From: Pelomonas sp937871895
Lineage (GTDB): Bacteria > Pseudomonadota > Gammaproteobacteria > Burkholderiales > Burkholderiaceae_C
Length of the DNA: 64,000 nt
Assembly: GCF_046348265.1 (NCBI RefSeq)
Contig: NZ_JAXMEO010000015.1
Strand: one strand, 5' to 3'
A program made the translations under genes and the position numbers. This document shows, piece by piece, positions 33,292 to 40,884 of the stretch (positions are counted from its first letter, which is position 1; each line of letters starts with the position of its first letter). The notes beneath the pieces are model-generated. The model worked only from the letters and a program-made list of their open reading frames with translations. It did no database searches and was not told where the DNA came from.

Positions 33292-34157
33292 CGGACGCAG
33301 CAGTGACCCACCCCGCCATCTGGGCCCAAGGCCTCGGCGTGTTCCGCTACGACAAGTGGACCCTGGCCAAGGGGCATGTGCTGCAGGGCATTGACCTCGC
33401 CATCCCCGAAGGCGCCGTGGTCGGCCTCGTCGGCCGCAATGGCGCGGGCAAGAGCACGCTCATCCGCGCGCTGCTCGGCCTGCAGACCGTGGACGAAGGC
33501 CAGAGCCGTCTGCTCGGCAGCCCCAGCCTGCACCTGCCCGATGCCGTCAAGGAGCGCCTCGGCTACGCCGCGCAAACGCCCGACCTCTTTGCCGGGCTCT
33601 GTGGCGACGAGCACTTCGACGAAATGGCTGCGGTCTACCAGGGCTTCGACCGCCAGCTCGCCACGCTGCTTGCCATGCGCCTCGACGTGCCCCTCGGCCG
33701 CAACGCCGACCAGCTCTCGCTCGGCGACCAGCAAAAGCTCGCCGTCGTGCTCGCCCTCGCACACGACCCCGACCTCGTCATCCTCGATGAGCCCGTCGCC
33801 AGCCTCGACCCCATCAGCCGCCGCGATTTCATGCGCGTGCTGTTCTCCATGCGCAAGCGCGAGACGCCGCGCACCGTGCTCATCTCCTCGCACCTGCTCT
33901 CTGACTTGGAACGCGTCGTCAGCCACGTGCTCTTTCTTCGCGAGGGCCGCGTGCAGCTCTTCGAGGCCTGGGATGACTGCGCCGAGCATCTGCGCGTCCA
34001 GGCCTGGCCCGAGCGGCCGGTGTCGCTTCCTTCGGGTGCGCTGCATTGGTCCGCCAGTGGCGGTGGACGACTGCTGGTGGACACGCGCCGCTGTGAGGCT
34101 GCAGCCGGGGCACAGGCGCTGGGGATGGAGGACTTGATGGAAGTGCTCAACACATGA
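33288..34157 (+). CDS. ABC transporter ATP-binding protein
   Basis: 289 residues. Walker A G-R-N-G-A-G-K-S-T, a signature of the L-S-L-G-D-Q-Q-K form, Walker B L-V-I-L-D-E-P-V-A-S-L-D and a switch His in S-S-H-L-L-S-D are present. The C-terminal 60 residues form an accessory domain, as in YtrB/CcmA-like ATPases of drug or cell-envelope stress transporters. Start and stop overlap the neighbouring genes by four bases each. A strong AGGAGG precedes the start. Confidence 0.92.
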   Translation: MTDAAVTHPAIWAQGLGVFRYDKWTLAKGHVLQGIDLAIPEGAVVGLVGRNGAGKSTLIRALLGLQTVDEGQSRLLGSPSLHLPDAVKERLGYAAQTPDLFAGLCGDEHFDEMAAVYQGFDRQLATLLAMRLDVPLGRNADQLSLGDQQKLAVVLALAHDPDLVILDEPVASLDPISRRDFMRVLFSMRKRETPRTVLISSHLLSDLERVVSHVLFLREGRVQLFEAWDDCAEHLRVQAWPERPVSLPSGALHWSASGGGRLLVDTRRCEAAAGAQALGMEDLMEVLNT

Positions 34158-35512
34158 GAGACGCCATCCAACCTGTTCGCTGGGCCGACATCGGTCTCGT
34201 TGGACCCGCACTTATTTCCTTGTACTTGGCTGTTTGGGCGCTGGTCGGGCCCATGAGTGGCCAGGCGCTCGCCGTCCTGATTTCGATACAGAGCGTGTTG
34301 CTAGCCACCGCAGCGGCGATGGTGGCTGCCTCGGCCGCGAGGCAGGCGCAAGTCTGGCAGGCCCGGCAAACGCCATCCACGTCGCAGCGCCAAGTGTTTG
34401 CCCGTTGGCGGCGCGCGGCAGTTTGGATGCACGCGTTGGGTCTGTTCGGGTCGGTCGCGTTGGCGATTCGTTTGATGGCCGAGCGTCAAGTCGCAGCCGC
34501 GCTGTGGTCCGTGAGTCTGCCGGTGATTGGCGTCGCGCTGGGAAGCTTTGGCGGCTGGGCATGGCATGGCTTCGCTCCAAAACGCTGGCTCGCGGTTTGG
34601 CCGTGCGTTCCAGTGACTGTCGTCGCGGTCTACGTGGCGTGGCCGTGGTTGGCGCAGCAAGTGATGCTGGCCTTTGTCTGCGCTGGCTTCGCGGCTGGTG
34701 CAAGCCTCACCACCTGGCGGCAGGCTGGTGCGTTACGACAGACCTGGCAGCGGTCGAGCTCCGATGCTCAGGCCCGTCAGATGCGCCGAACCATCAAACT
34801 TCCGGCGCGGCGCTGGGCCGTCCTGGCGTTCGACGGGCACGAGCAGGTGAAGGCGCAAAGCCATGCGAGCCTTTACTCGACCATCGCCAACGTTTTGATC
34901 CTGACGCTGCTCTTCGGACGAATGGGTGCGCCACTCTTCCAACCCGGCGCCACCCTGGACATAGCCCAGGCCTGGGGGCTCGCCGCCTTCGTGGCCTGGA
35001 CAGGCATCGTCCTAGGCAATCACCTGGTGTTCCGCGCCCTGCATTGGCGGTTGCGGCTGGCGCCAGGCACATCCAGCCCGGCCCGGAGAGTCCTGATTTT
35101 GCTCGGCGGCTCAGCCAGCCTCTGGCTGGGGCTCGTTGGCGCAGCTTGGGCTGGGCTCTGGGTGGCAGGAGACGAGTCACAACGCTGGGCCATGCGTGCG
35201 GCTGCCGGACCCCTGATGCTCGACCTCCTGCTGGTCCTAACACTGGTGATTTGGGCTCGCGGCGGGTGCAATCGCGGCCTGCGGGTGGTGCTGCCCGTCT
35301 TGACGCTGTCTTTCTTTGTGGGCGTGGGCGGCACGCTTTGCAGTGTTTTGGGCAAACCCTGGGTCCGAGGGCCGCTATGGATATGTCTTGAGTTGCTCTT
35401 GCTCGTACTGATGCTGCATAGCGGGCTGCGGCGCTGGCAGGGCAAACCCATGCACGCGCTGGAAACGCCTGCGCGGCGCGATGCCCGATTGGCCGGAGAG
35501 CCTGCGCGATGA
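34154..35512 (+). CDS. Large multi-spanning membrane protein, probable ABC permease partner (copy 1)
   Basis: 452 residues with about eleven hydrophobic segments and no signal peptide. It begins M-R-D-A-I-Q-P-V-R-W-A-D, the same opening as the next gene, and both share a core R-L-R-L-A-P followed by a G-S-A-x-L-W-L stretch, so they are paralogues. A charged cytoplasmic region lies near 190-245. I recognise no named family. Position after the ATPase (ATGA overlap) makes it the likely membrane subunit. Codon use is somewhat less GC-biased than its neighbours. Confidence 0.75.
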   Translation: MRDAIQPVRWADIGLVGPALISLYLAVWALVGPMSGQALAVLISIQSVLLATAAAMVAASAARQAQVWQARQTPSTSQRQVFARWRRAAVWMHALGLFGSVALAIRLMAERQVAAALWSVSLPVIGVALGSFGGWAWHGFAPKRWLAVWPCVPVTVVAVYVAWPWLAQQVMLAFVCAGFAAGASLTTWRQAGALRQTWQRSSSDAQARQMRRTIKLPARRWAVLAFDGHEQVKAQSHASLYSTIANVLILTLLFGRMGAPLFQPGATLDIAQAWGLAAFVAWTGIVLGNHLVFRALHWRLRLAPGTSSPARRVLILLGGSASLWLGLVGAAWAGLWVAGDESQRWAMRAAAGPLMLDLLLVLTLVIWARGGCNRGLRVVLPVLTLSFFVGVGGTLCSVLGKPWVRGPLWICLELLLLVLMLHSGLRRWQGKPMHALETPARRDARLAGEPAR

Positions 35513-36825
35513 GAGACGACCGCCAGCCCTTCCGCCTCGCCGACCTCAGCCTCGCGGCGCCCTTGCTTCCGTCCCTGTTCATGGCGGTCTATGGCGTGAT
35601 GAGTCAGCCGAGTCAGCGGGTGCTGCCGGTGCTGCTTGGCATCCATGCCGTCTGCATGGCCTGGGCGGCGGCGACCGCTTCCGGGCGGGCTGCCAGCCGG
35701 GTGGGATTTTGGGTGCAGCGGCAGGCGCCGTTGGCGGCGCTTGTGCGCGAGCGCCGGCAGTGGTGGCACATGCTGCTGTGGGCCGTGGGCTGTGGCCTGC
35801 TCGGGCCGGTCGTGCTGGCCGCACGCCTGGGGAGCGCACAGCAGTGGTCGCCCGCGCTATGGGTGGCGTCAGTCACCTTGCTCGGCGGCGCGCTCGGGGC
35901 CTTGGCGGGCTTCGCCTGGTTTGGCATGGCGGCCCGCCGCGCCCTGTGGGCCTGGCCAGCGCTGCTGGTGAGCGGATTGCTACTCCCGATGGTCTGGCCC
36001 CGGCTGCTGGAGGCGTCGTGGCTTTCGGGTCTGTTGGCGGCGCTCGTTCTGTGTGCTTCGGTTGGGGCCGGCCGAATGGCCCTGCGGGCGGCACAGCAGA
36101 CGGTGCCGCTGTGGGCGGGCATGCGCCAGAAGCCCGGCGTGCTGCCCGACCCTGCGGTGCGCACCACGCCCAAGAGACGCTTGGATGCGCTGGCCTTTGA
36201 CTCAGGGCCTGAAGGCCACGAGCGAAGCGGGTTGCAAGGAACTGTTAACCGAGGCTTGACGTTCGCGCTCGTGATGCCGGGCATGCTCTTCTTCAGCGAG
36301 CCGGAGCTGAACGGGTGGTGGCTGCTGGGCCTGTTCGTTTGGCAGTTGCTTTTGTTCGCCTTCTGCGGCTTTGGCCTGGTGGCGGTCGATGAACACCGGC
36401 GCCTGCGCCTGGCGCCGCAAGGGCTCACGCAGTCGTCGCGCGTCGCGGTACTGCTGGTGGGTTCGGCGTACCTCTGGCTGCTGAATGCTGGTGTCTTGAC
36501 GCTGATGACGGCGATGATGCTGAACGTCTGGGATCGCCTGGAACTGCTGGTGCCGCTCGCCACCGACGTGCTCCTCGCGGTGGCGTGCGCCGCGTGGCTG
36601 CGCAGCATCGTCAACCGCAGTTCTGCCGTGGCAGGGGGTGCACTTGGGTATGCCCTGGCGCATGTGGCCTTCGCCGGGGCCTGGGCGGCGCTGGGGCAAC
36701 CGCTGGAGCGTGGGCCCACGCTCGCGGTGTGGCAAACGGCGCTGGCGCTCCTAGTCTTCGCGGCTGCGCGTCGCCGCTGGATGCAGCGCAGCCTGTATGG
36801 CCGCAGCTTCAGGCCGTTTGCCTGA
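35509..36825 (+). CDS. Large multi-spanning membrane protein, paralogue of the preceding gene (copy 2)
   Basis: 438 residues, again about eleven hydrophobic segments, with the start M-R-D-D-R-Q-P-F-R-L-A-D and the shared R-L-R-L-A-P core. It overlaps the previous stop by four bases (ATGA). With copy 1 it could form a heterodimeric permease driven by the upstream ATPase. The last 50 bases recur, 92% identical, at 37594-37643 beyond the toxin-antitoxin genes. Function and substrate unknown. Confidence 0.75.
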   Translation: MRDDRQPFRLADLSLAAPLLPSLFMAVYGVMSQPSQRVLPVLLGIHAVCMAWAAATASGRAASRVGFWVQRQAPLAALVRERRQWWHMLLWAVGCGLLGPVVLAARLGSAQQWSPALWVASVTLLGGALGALAGFAWFGMAARRALWAWPALLVSGLLLPMVWPRLLEASWLSGLLAALVLCASVGAGRMALRAAQQTVPLWAGMRQKPGVLPDPAVRTTPKRRLDALAFDSGPEGHERSGLQGTVNRGLTFALVMPGMLFFSEPELNGWWLLGLFVWQLLLFAFCGFGLVAVDEHRRLRLAPQGLTQSSRVAVLLVGSAYLWLLNAGVLTLMTAMMLNVWDRLELLVPLATDVLLAVACAAWLRSIVNRSSAVAGGALGYALAHVAFAGAWAALGQPLERGPTLAVWQTALALLVFAAARRRWMQRSLYGRSFRPFA

Positions 36826-36870
36826 TGGCTGGCCATGCCGGCTTGCCCGGCCATCGATGGAGTGCGAAAC

Positions 36871-36888
36871 TTAGCCAGAACTAGCTAA
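36871..36888 (+). promoter_or_regulatory. Palindromic operator candidate of the toxin-antitoxin operon
   Basis: An 18-base palindrome TTAGCCAG-AA-CTAGCTAA (one mismatch between arms) lies 19 bases before the antitoxin start. It is AT-richer than its surroundings. Antitoxins of the Phd/VapB type usually bind such sites to autoregulate. Confidence 0.55.
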
Positions 36889-36906
36889 TCGCTTTTTGGG
36901 GCCGTC

Positions 36907-37152
36907 ATGACCAGCGTCAACATGCTCGAAGCCAAGTCCACCTTGTCCCAACTCGTCGCGTCGATCGAGGGCGGGGTGGAGCGTGAGATCGTGATCGCGC
37001 GCAACGGGCGTCCGGCGGCCAAGCTCGTGCCTGTGGATGCGGCGCCTGCGGGGCCGCGCATCGGCGTCGCCAAGGGGCGCATTGCCGTGCCGGACGACAT
37101 CGACGGCAGCAACGAGGCGGTGGCGCAACTCTTTGGCGTCGGTTCGAAATGA
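36907..37152 (+). CDS. Phd/YefM-type antitoxin
   Basis: 81 residues. The N-terminal half has the Phd/YefM pattern M-L-E-A-K-S-T-L-S-Q-L-V and I-V-I-A-R-N-G-R-P-A-A-K-L-V-P, which dimerises and binds DNA; the C-terminal tail should wrap the toxin. The stop overlaps the toxin start (ATGA at 37149), the normal coupling of antitoxin and toxin. Confidence 0.9.
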   Translation: MTSVNMLEAKSTLSQLVASIEGGVEREIVIARNGRPAAKLVPVDAAPAGPRIGVAKGRIAVPDDIDGSNEAVAQLFGVGSK

Positions 37153-37535
37153 ACCTGCTGCTCGACACGCACATCGCCCTCTGGGCGATTGCCGACAGCC
37201 CGCGTCTGCCCAAGCGTGCGCGCGAGCTGATTGAGGCACCTGGCAACCCGGTTTGGGTCAGCGTCGCCTCGGTCTGGGAAATCGCCATCAAGCACGCGCT
37301 GGCGAAGGGTGACATGCCGGTATCCGGCAGCGACGCGCAGAGCTACTTTCTGGCCTCTGGCTATCGGCTGCTGGCCATCGAGGCCGCGCATGCCGTGGCG
37401 GTGGAGACCTTGCCGCCGCACCATGCCGACCCGTTTGACCGCCTGATCGTGGCGCAGGCCTTGACCGAGCCGCTGCGCCTGCTGACGCATGACGCCAAGT
37501 TGGCGCCCTACAGCGACACGGTCATCTTGGTCTAG
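37149..37535 (+). CDS. PIN-domain toxin of the VapC type
   Basis: 128 residues. PIN acidic residues are in place: Asp6 (L-L-L-D-T-H), Glu44 (S-V-W-E-I-A-I-K), Asp94/Asp97 (A-D-P-F-D-R-L-I-V-A-Q-A) and Asp115 (L-L-T-H-D-A). Family members are Mg-dependent RNases, often cutting tRNA or rRNA. The D-T-H opening and DPFDR motif match the PIN group that pairs with Phd-type antitoxins. Confidence 0.92.
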   Translation: MNLLLDTHIALWAIADSPRLPKRARELIEAPGNPVWVSVASVWEIAIKHALAKGDMPVSGSDAQSYFLASGYRLLAIEAAHAVAVETLPPHHADPFDRLIVAQALTEPLRLLTHDAKLAPYSDTVILV

Positions 37536-37593
37536 GGCGACTCGGCCCTCAGACCTCAGCCTTCCAACGGCTTCAGGTTGCGCGGCGCGCGCT

Positions 37594-37643
37594 GCTGGAT
37601 GCGGCGCAGCCTGTACGGCCGCAGCTTCAGGCCCTTCGCCTGA
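37594..37643 (+). pseudogene. 3'-end remnant of a third permease paralogue
   Basis: This 50-base stretch matches the end of the upstream permease gene (36776-36825) at 46 positions, including the stop codon. It would encode W-M-R-R-S-L-Y-G-R-S-F-R-P-F-A. Three of the four differences are synonymous and one changes Gln to Arg, which suggests divergence under coding selection before the rest of the gene was lost. It lies 58 bases after the toxin stop. No start or body is left. Confidence 0.7.
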
Positions 37644-37654
37644 GGCCTAATGCC

Positions 37655-38122
37655 TCAGTCGCGGCCCTTGCCGTGGCCATGCCCCTTGCCATTGCCGTGG
37701 CCTTTGCCGTTGCCCTTGCCGTTTCCCCGGTCATCGTCGTCATCACGCCAGCGGCCACGGTCGCTGTCGTAACGGTCTCGGTAGACGGGCACGTACTCGC
37801 GCTCGTACCAGTCGTCGCGGACGAAATAGACCGGGCGACCACAGGCGTTGTAGGCGTGGCAGTGCTTCTTCCATTCCTTCTGGTGGCCAGGCGGCACACG
37901 CAGGTAGATGGGGGCCATGCGCACAGTCGTGCGTTCGATGATCATTGGCTGGGCGTACACGACGGGCGGGCGCATGTTGCCGATGTCGATCTGGCCGTAG
38001 AAGCCGGGCTGGCCGACGCGGATGGAGACGCCGACGTCAACGTCGGCCGCCTGGGCCGACAGGGCCCCCAAAGAGAGAGCCGCGAGGGCGGCGAGGGTGG
38101 CGATGCGAGTCATGGCTTTCAT
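37655..38122 (-). CDS. Secreted protein with Gly/Lys/His-rich tail
   Basis: 155 residues from the ATG at 38122, chosen for its AGGAG site and a clean signal peptide (cleavage after A-Q-A near residue 25). The middle has a conserved-looking P-P-G-H-Q-K-E-W-K-K-H-C-H-A-Y-N-A-C-G segment with two cysteines. Then follow an Arg/Asp-rich stretch and a C-terminal run of G-N-G-K, G-H-G-N and G-H-G-K units. The tail could bind metal, nucleic acid or polyanions; this is inference. No characterised family recognised. Confidence 0.78.
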   Translation of the reverse strand: MKAMTRIATLAALAALSLGALSAQAADVDVGVSIRVGQPGFYGQIDIGNMRPPVVYAQPMIIERTTVRMAPIYLRVPPGHQKEWKKHCHAYNACGRPVYFVRDDWYEREYVPVYRDRYDSDRGRWRDDDDDRGNGKGNGKGHGNGKGHGHGKGRD

Positions 38123-38250
38123 GCGTGGCTCCTGAAGTCGAAAGGCCGGGCCGCCAGGGCCCTGTGCCTGATTGAACGCCCGCCCCAACGGCTGGGCCGA
38201 CGTGGCGGCCCGCCAAGGTGTCACAAGTTGTCGCGCCGCTGGGTGCATCC

Positions 38251-40110
38251 TCAGCCTTCGAGCTGCCCCAGGTCCCGCACCGCCCCCTTGTCGGCCGAAG
38301 TGGCCAGCAGGGCATAGGCCTTCAAAGCGGCGGACACCTTGCGCGGCCGGGCTGCGGCGGGCTTCCAGCCCTTGGCATCTTGCTCAGCGCGGCGGCGGGC
38401 CAGCTCTTCATCGCTCAACAGCACGTTGATCGTGCGGTTGGGGATGTCGATGCGGATACGGTCGCCGTTGCGCACCAAGCCAATCGCGCCGCCAGCCGCC
38501 GCCTCGGGCGAGCAGTGGCCGATGGACAGGCCCGAGGTGCCGCCCGAGAAGCGGCCGTCGGTCAGCAGGGCGCAGGCTTTGCCCAGGCCCTTGGACTTGA
38601 TGTAGCTCGTGGGGTAGAGCATCTCCTGCATGCCGGGGCCGCCCTTGGGGCCTTCGTAGCGGACGACGACCACGTCACCGGCCACGACCTTGTCGGCCAG
38701 GATGTTGGCGACGGCTTCGTCCTGGCTTTCGACCACGTGGGCCGGGCCTTCGAAGACGAGCAGGCTGTCGTCCACCCCGGCGGTCTTGACCACGCAGCCG
38801 TCGAGCGCGATGTTGCCGCGCAGCACCGCGAGGCCGCCTTCCTGGCTGAAGGCGTGATCCACCGAGCGGATGCAGCCCTCGGCGCGGTCGAGGTCGAGGC
38901 TGGGCCAGCGGGTGTTTTGGCTGAAGGCCACCTGCGTGGGGATGCCGGCCGGGCCGGCCAGGTAGAAGTGCTTGACGGCTTCGTCGTCGCTGACGGCAAT
39001 GTCCCACTTGGCGAGCGCGTCGCCGAGGGTCTTGCTGTGCACGGTGGGGGCGTCCAGGTGCAGCTTGCCGCCACGGGCCAGCTCACCCAGGATGGCCATG
39101 ATGCCGCCGGCGCGGTGCACGTCCTCGATGTGGTACTTGTTGGTGTTGGGCGCGACCTTGCAGAGCTGCGGCACCGCGCGCGAGAGGCGGTCGATGTCGG
39201 TCATGTCGAAATCGATGCCGGCTTCCTGAGCGGCGGCCAGGATGTGCAGGATGGTGTTGGTGGAGCCACCCATGGCGATGTCCAGCGTCATCGCGTTCTC
39301 GAAGGCCTTCTTGCCGATGGCGCGCGGCAGCACGCTCTCGTCATTGCCCTCGTAGTAGCGCTTGCACAGCTCGACGACGGTGCGGCCAGCTTGCTTGAAG
39401 AGCTGCTCGCGGTCGGCATGCGTGGCCACCACGGTGCCGTTACCGGGCAGGGACAGGCCCAGCGCCTCGGTCAGGCAGTTCATCGAGTTGGCAGTGAACA
39501 TGCCCGAGCAGCTGCCGCAGGTGGGGCAGGCGCTGCGCTCGACTTCGGCCACGTCGGCGTCGCTGACCTTGCTGTCGGCGGCCATGACCATGGCGTCGAT
39601 CAGGTCCAGCTTCTTGATCTGCACGGTGGCGGTGCCGGGCACGGCGAGGCGCACCTTGCCGGCCTCCATCGGGCCGCCGGAGACAAAGACCACGGGGATG
39701 TTGAGCCGCATCGCGGCCATCAGCATCCCGGGGGTGATCTTGTCGCAGTTGGAGATGCACACCAGCGCGTCGGCGCAGTGGGCGTTGACCATGTACTCGA
39801 CGCTGTCGGCAATGATGTCGCGGCTGGGCAGCGAATAAAGCATGCCGTCGTGGCCCATGGCGATGCCGTCGTCCACCGCGATGGTGTTGAACTCCTTGGC
39901 GACGCCGCCCACGGCCTCGATTTCACGGGCCACCAGCTGGCCCAGGTCCTTCAGGTGCACGTGGCCGGGCACGAACTGGGTGAAGCTGTTGGCGATGGCG
40001 ATGATGGGCTTGCTGAAGTCATCGTCCTTCATGCCCGTGGCGCGCCAGAGCGAACGGGCACCCGCCATGTTGCGGCCGGCGGTGGAGGTTTTGGAACGGT
40101 AGGTGGGCAT
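38251..40110 (-). CDS. ilvD: Dihydroxy-acid dehydratase
   Basis: 619 residues from the ATG at 40110, close to E. coli IlvD. Iron-sulphur cysteines are present: C-I-S-N-C-D-K (Cys122) and C-P-T-C-G-S-C-S-G-M-F near 195, along with the early D-D-G-I-A-M-G-H-D-G-M segment. It dehydrates 2,3-dihydroxy-acids in valine, leucine and isoleucine synthesis. It stands alone, divergent from the LuxR-type regulator, with no other ilv gene here. Confidence 0.96.
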   Translation of the reverse strand: MPTYRSKTSTAGRNMAGARSLWRATGMKDDDFSKPIIAIANSFTQFVPGHVHLKDLGQLVAREIEAVGGVAKEFNTIAVDDGIAMGHDGMLYSLPSRDIIADSVEYMVNAHCADALVCISNCDKITPGMLMAAMRLNIPVVFVSGGPMEAGKVRLAVPGTATVQIKKLDLIDAMVMAADSKVSDADVAEVERSACPTCGSCSGMFTANSMNCLTEALGLSLPGNGTVVATHADREQLFKQAGRTVVELCKRYYEGNDESVLPRAIGKKAFENAMTLDIAMGGSTNTILHILAAAQEAGIDFDMTDIDRLSRAVPQLCKVAPNTNKYHIEDVHRAGGIMAILGELARGGKLHLDAPTVHSKTLGDALAKWDIAVSDDEAVKHFYLAGPAGIPTQVAFSQNTRWPSLDLDRAEGCIRSVDHAFSQEGGLAVLRGNIALDGCVVKTAGVDDSLLVFEGPAHVVESQDEAVANILADKVVAGDVVVVRYEGPKGGPGMQEMLYPTSYIKSKGLGKACALLTDGRFSGGTSGLSIGHCSPEAAAGGAIGLVRNGDRIRIDIPNRTINVLLSDEELARRRAEQDAKGWKPAAARPRKVSAALKAYALLATSADKGAVRDLGQLEG

Positions 40111-40248
40111 GGCGACGTGTCGAGAGCGAGTTCGGCAAAGACCGCTATTGTCTCCGCGCCTGCCCGGCGGTAGCGGCAAGGCCCCACTCTCCTATCATCC
40201 GGCTCCACGAGGAGCGGCTGAAAGGCTGCCGGACGGAAGAGGGCAATC

Positions 40249-40884
40249 ATGAAGGTCTTGCTGGTCGATGCATTCCCGATGGTGCGGGCGGCATTGACCT
40301 CTCTGGTCGAGTCGCGTTTTGGCGGGGCACAGGTCACGGGCGTGGGCTCGGTGGCCGATGCCCGCACGGCGCTGGCGGCCAGCCTGCCCGAATTGGTGCT
40401 GCTGGACCTGCACATCGACGGCGGGCCCGCCTTCCTGCGTGACCTGCACCGCGAGCATTTGCTGCTCAAGGTGGTGGTGATCTCGGGCAGCGACGACGCC
40501 GCTGCCGCCCGTGCTGCGCTGGCCGCCGGGGCGGTGGGCTATGTGCCCGAGCGCAGCGACCTGGAGACCCTGGTCTCAGCCCTCCATCTGGTGATGGCGG
40601 GTGGCATCTTCGTGCCGCCGCTCAAGGACGACGGCAAGGCCAGTCCGGTCGTGGCCACTGCGCCTCGCAAGCCCGAGGTGCTGATGCCAGGGCTCGCGCT
40701 CACGCCGCGCCAGCGTCAGGTGCTGCCGCTGCTGGCCGCCGGCCAGCAGAACAAGGAGATCGCGCGCGAACTGCACCTGAGCGTGGACACCGTCAAGGAC
40801 CACGTGGCCGCCATCCTGCGCGCCTTGGGTGCCACCTCGCGCGTGCAGGCGGTGGCGATGCTGCAGAAGTCAGACGGCCACTGA
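40249..40884 (+). CDS. LuxR-type (NarL/FixJ) response regulator with atypical receiver
   Basis: 211 residues. A receiver domain (1-118) is followed by a LuxR helix-turn-helix (about 148-205) with L-T-P-R-Q-R-Q-V-L and N-K-E-I-A-R-E-L-H-L-S-V-D-T-V-K. The phosphoacceptor Asp53 is kept, but the acidic pair near residue 7 is reduced to one (V-D-A-F-P), and the conserved Lys position reads G-Y-V-P-E-R. Phosphorylation-independent control is therefore possible. No kinase lies next to it. Its 3' end overlaps that of the convergent xdhB by 15 bases. Confidence 0.87.
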   Translation: MKVLLVDAFPMVRAALTSLVESRFGGAQVTGVGSVADARTALAASLPELVLLDLHIDGGPAFLRDLHREHLLLKVVVISGSDDAAAARAALAAGAVGYVPERSDLETLVSALHLVMAGGIFVPPLKDDGKASPVVATAPRKPEVLMPGLALTPRQRQVLPLLAAGQQNKEIARELHLSVDTVKDHVAAILRALGATSRVQAVAMLQKSDGH

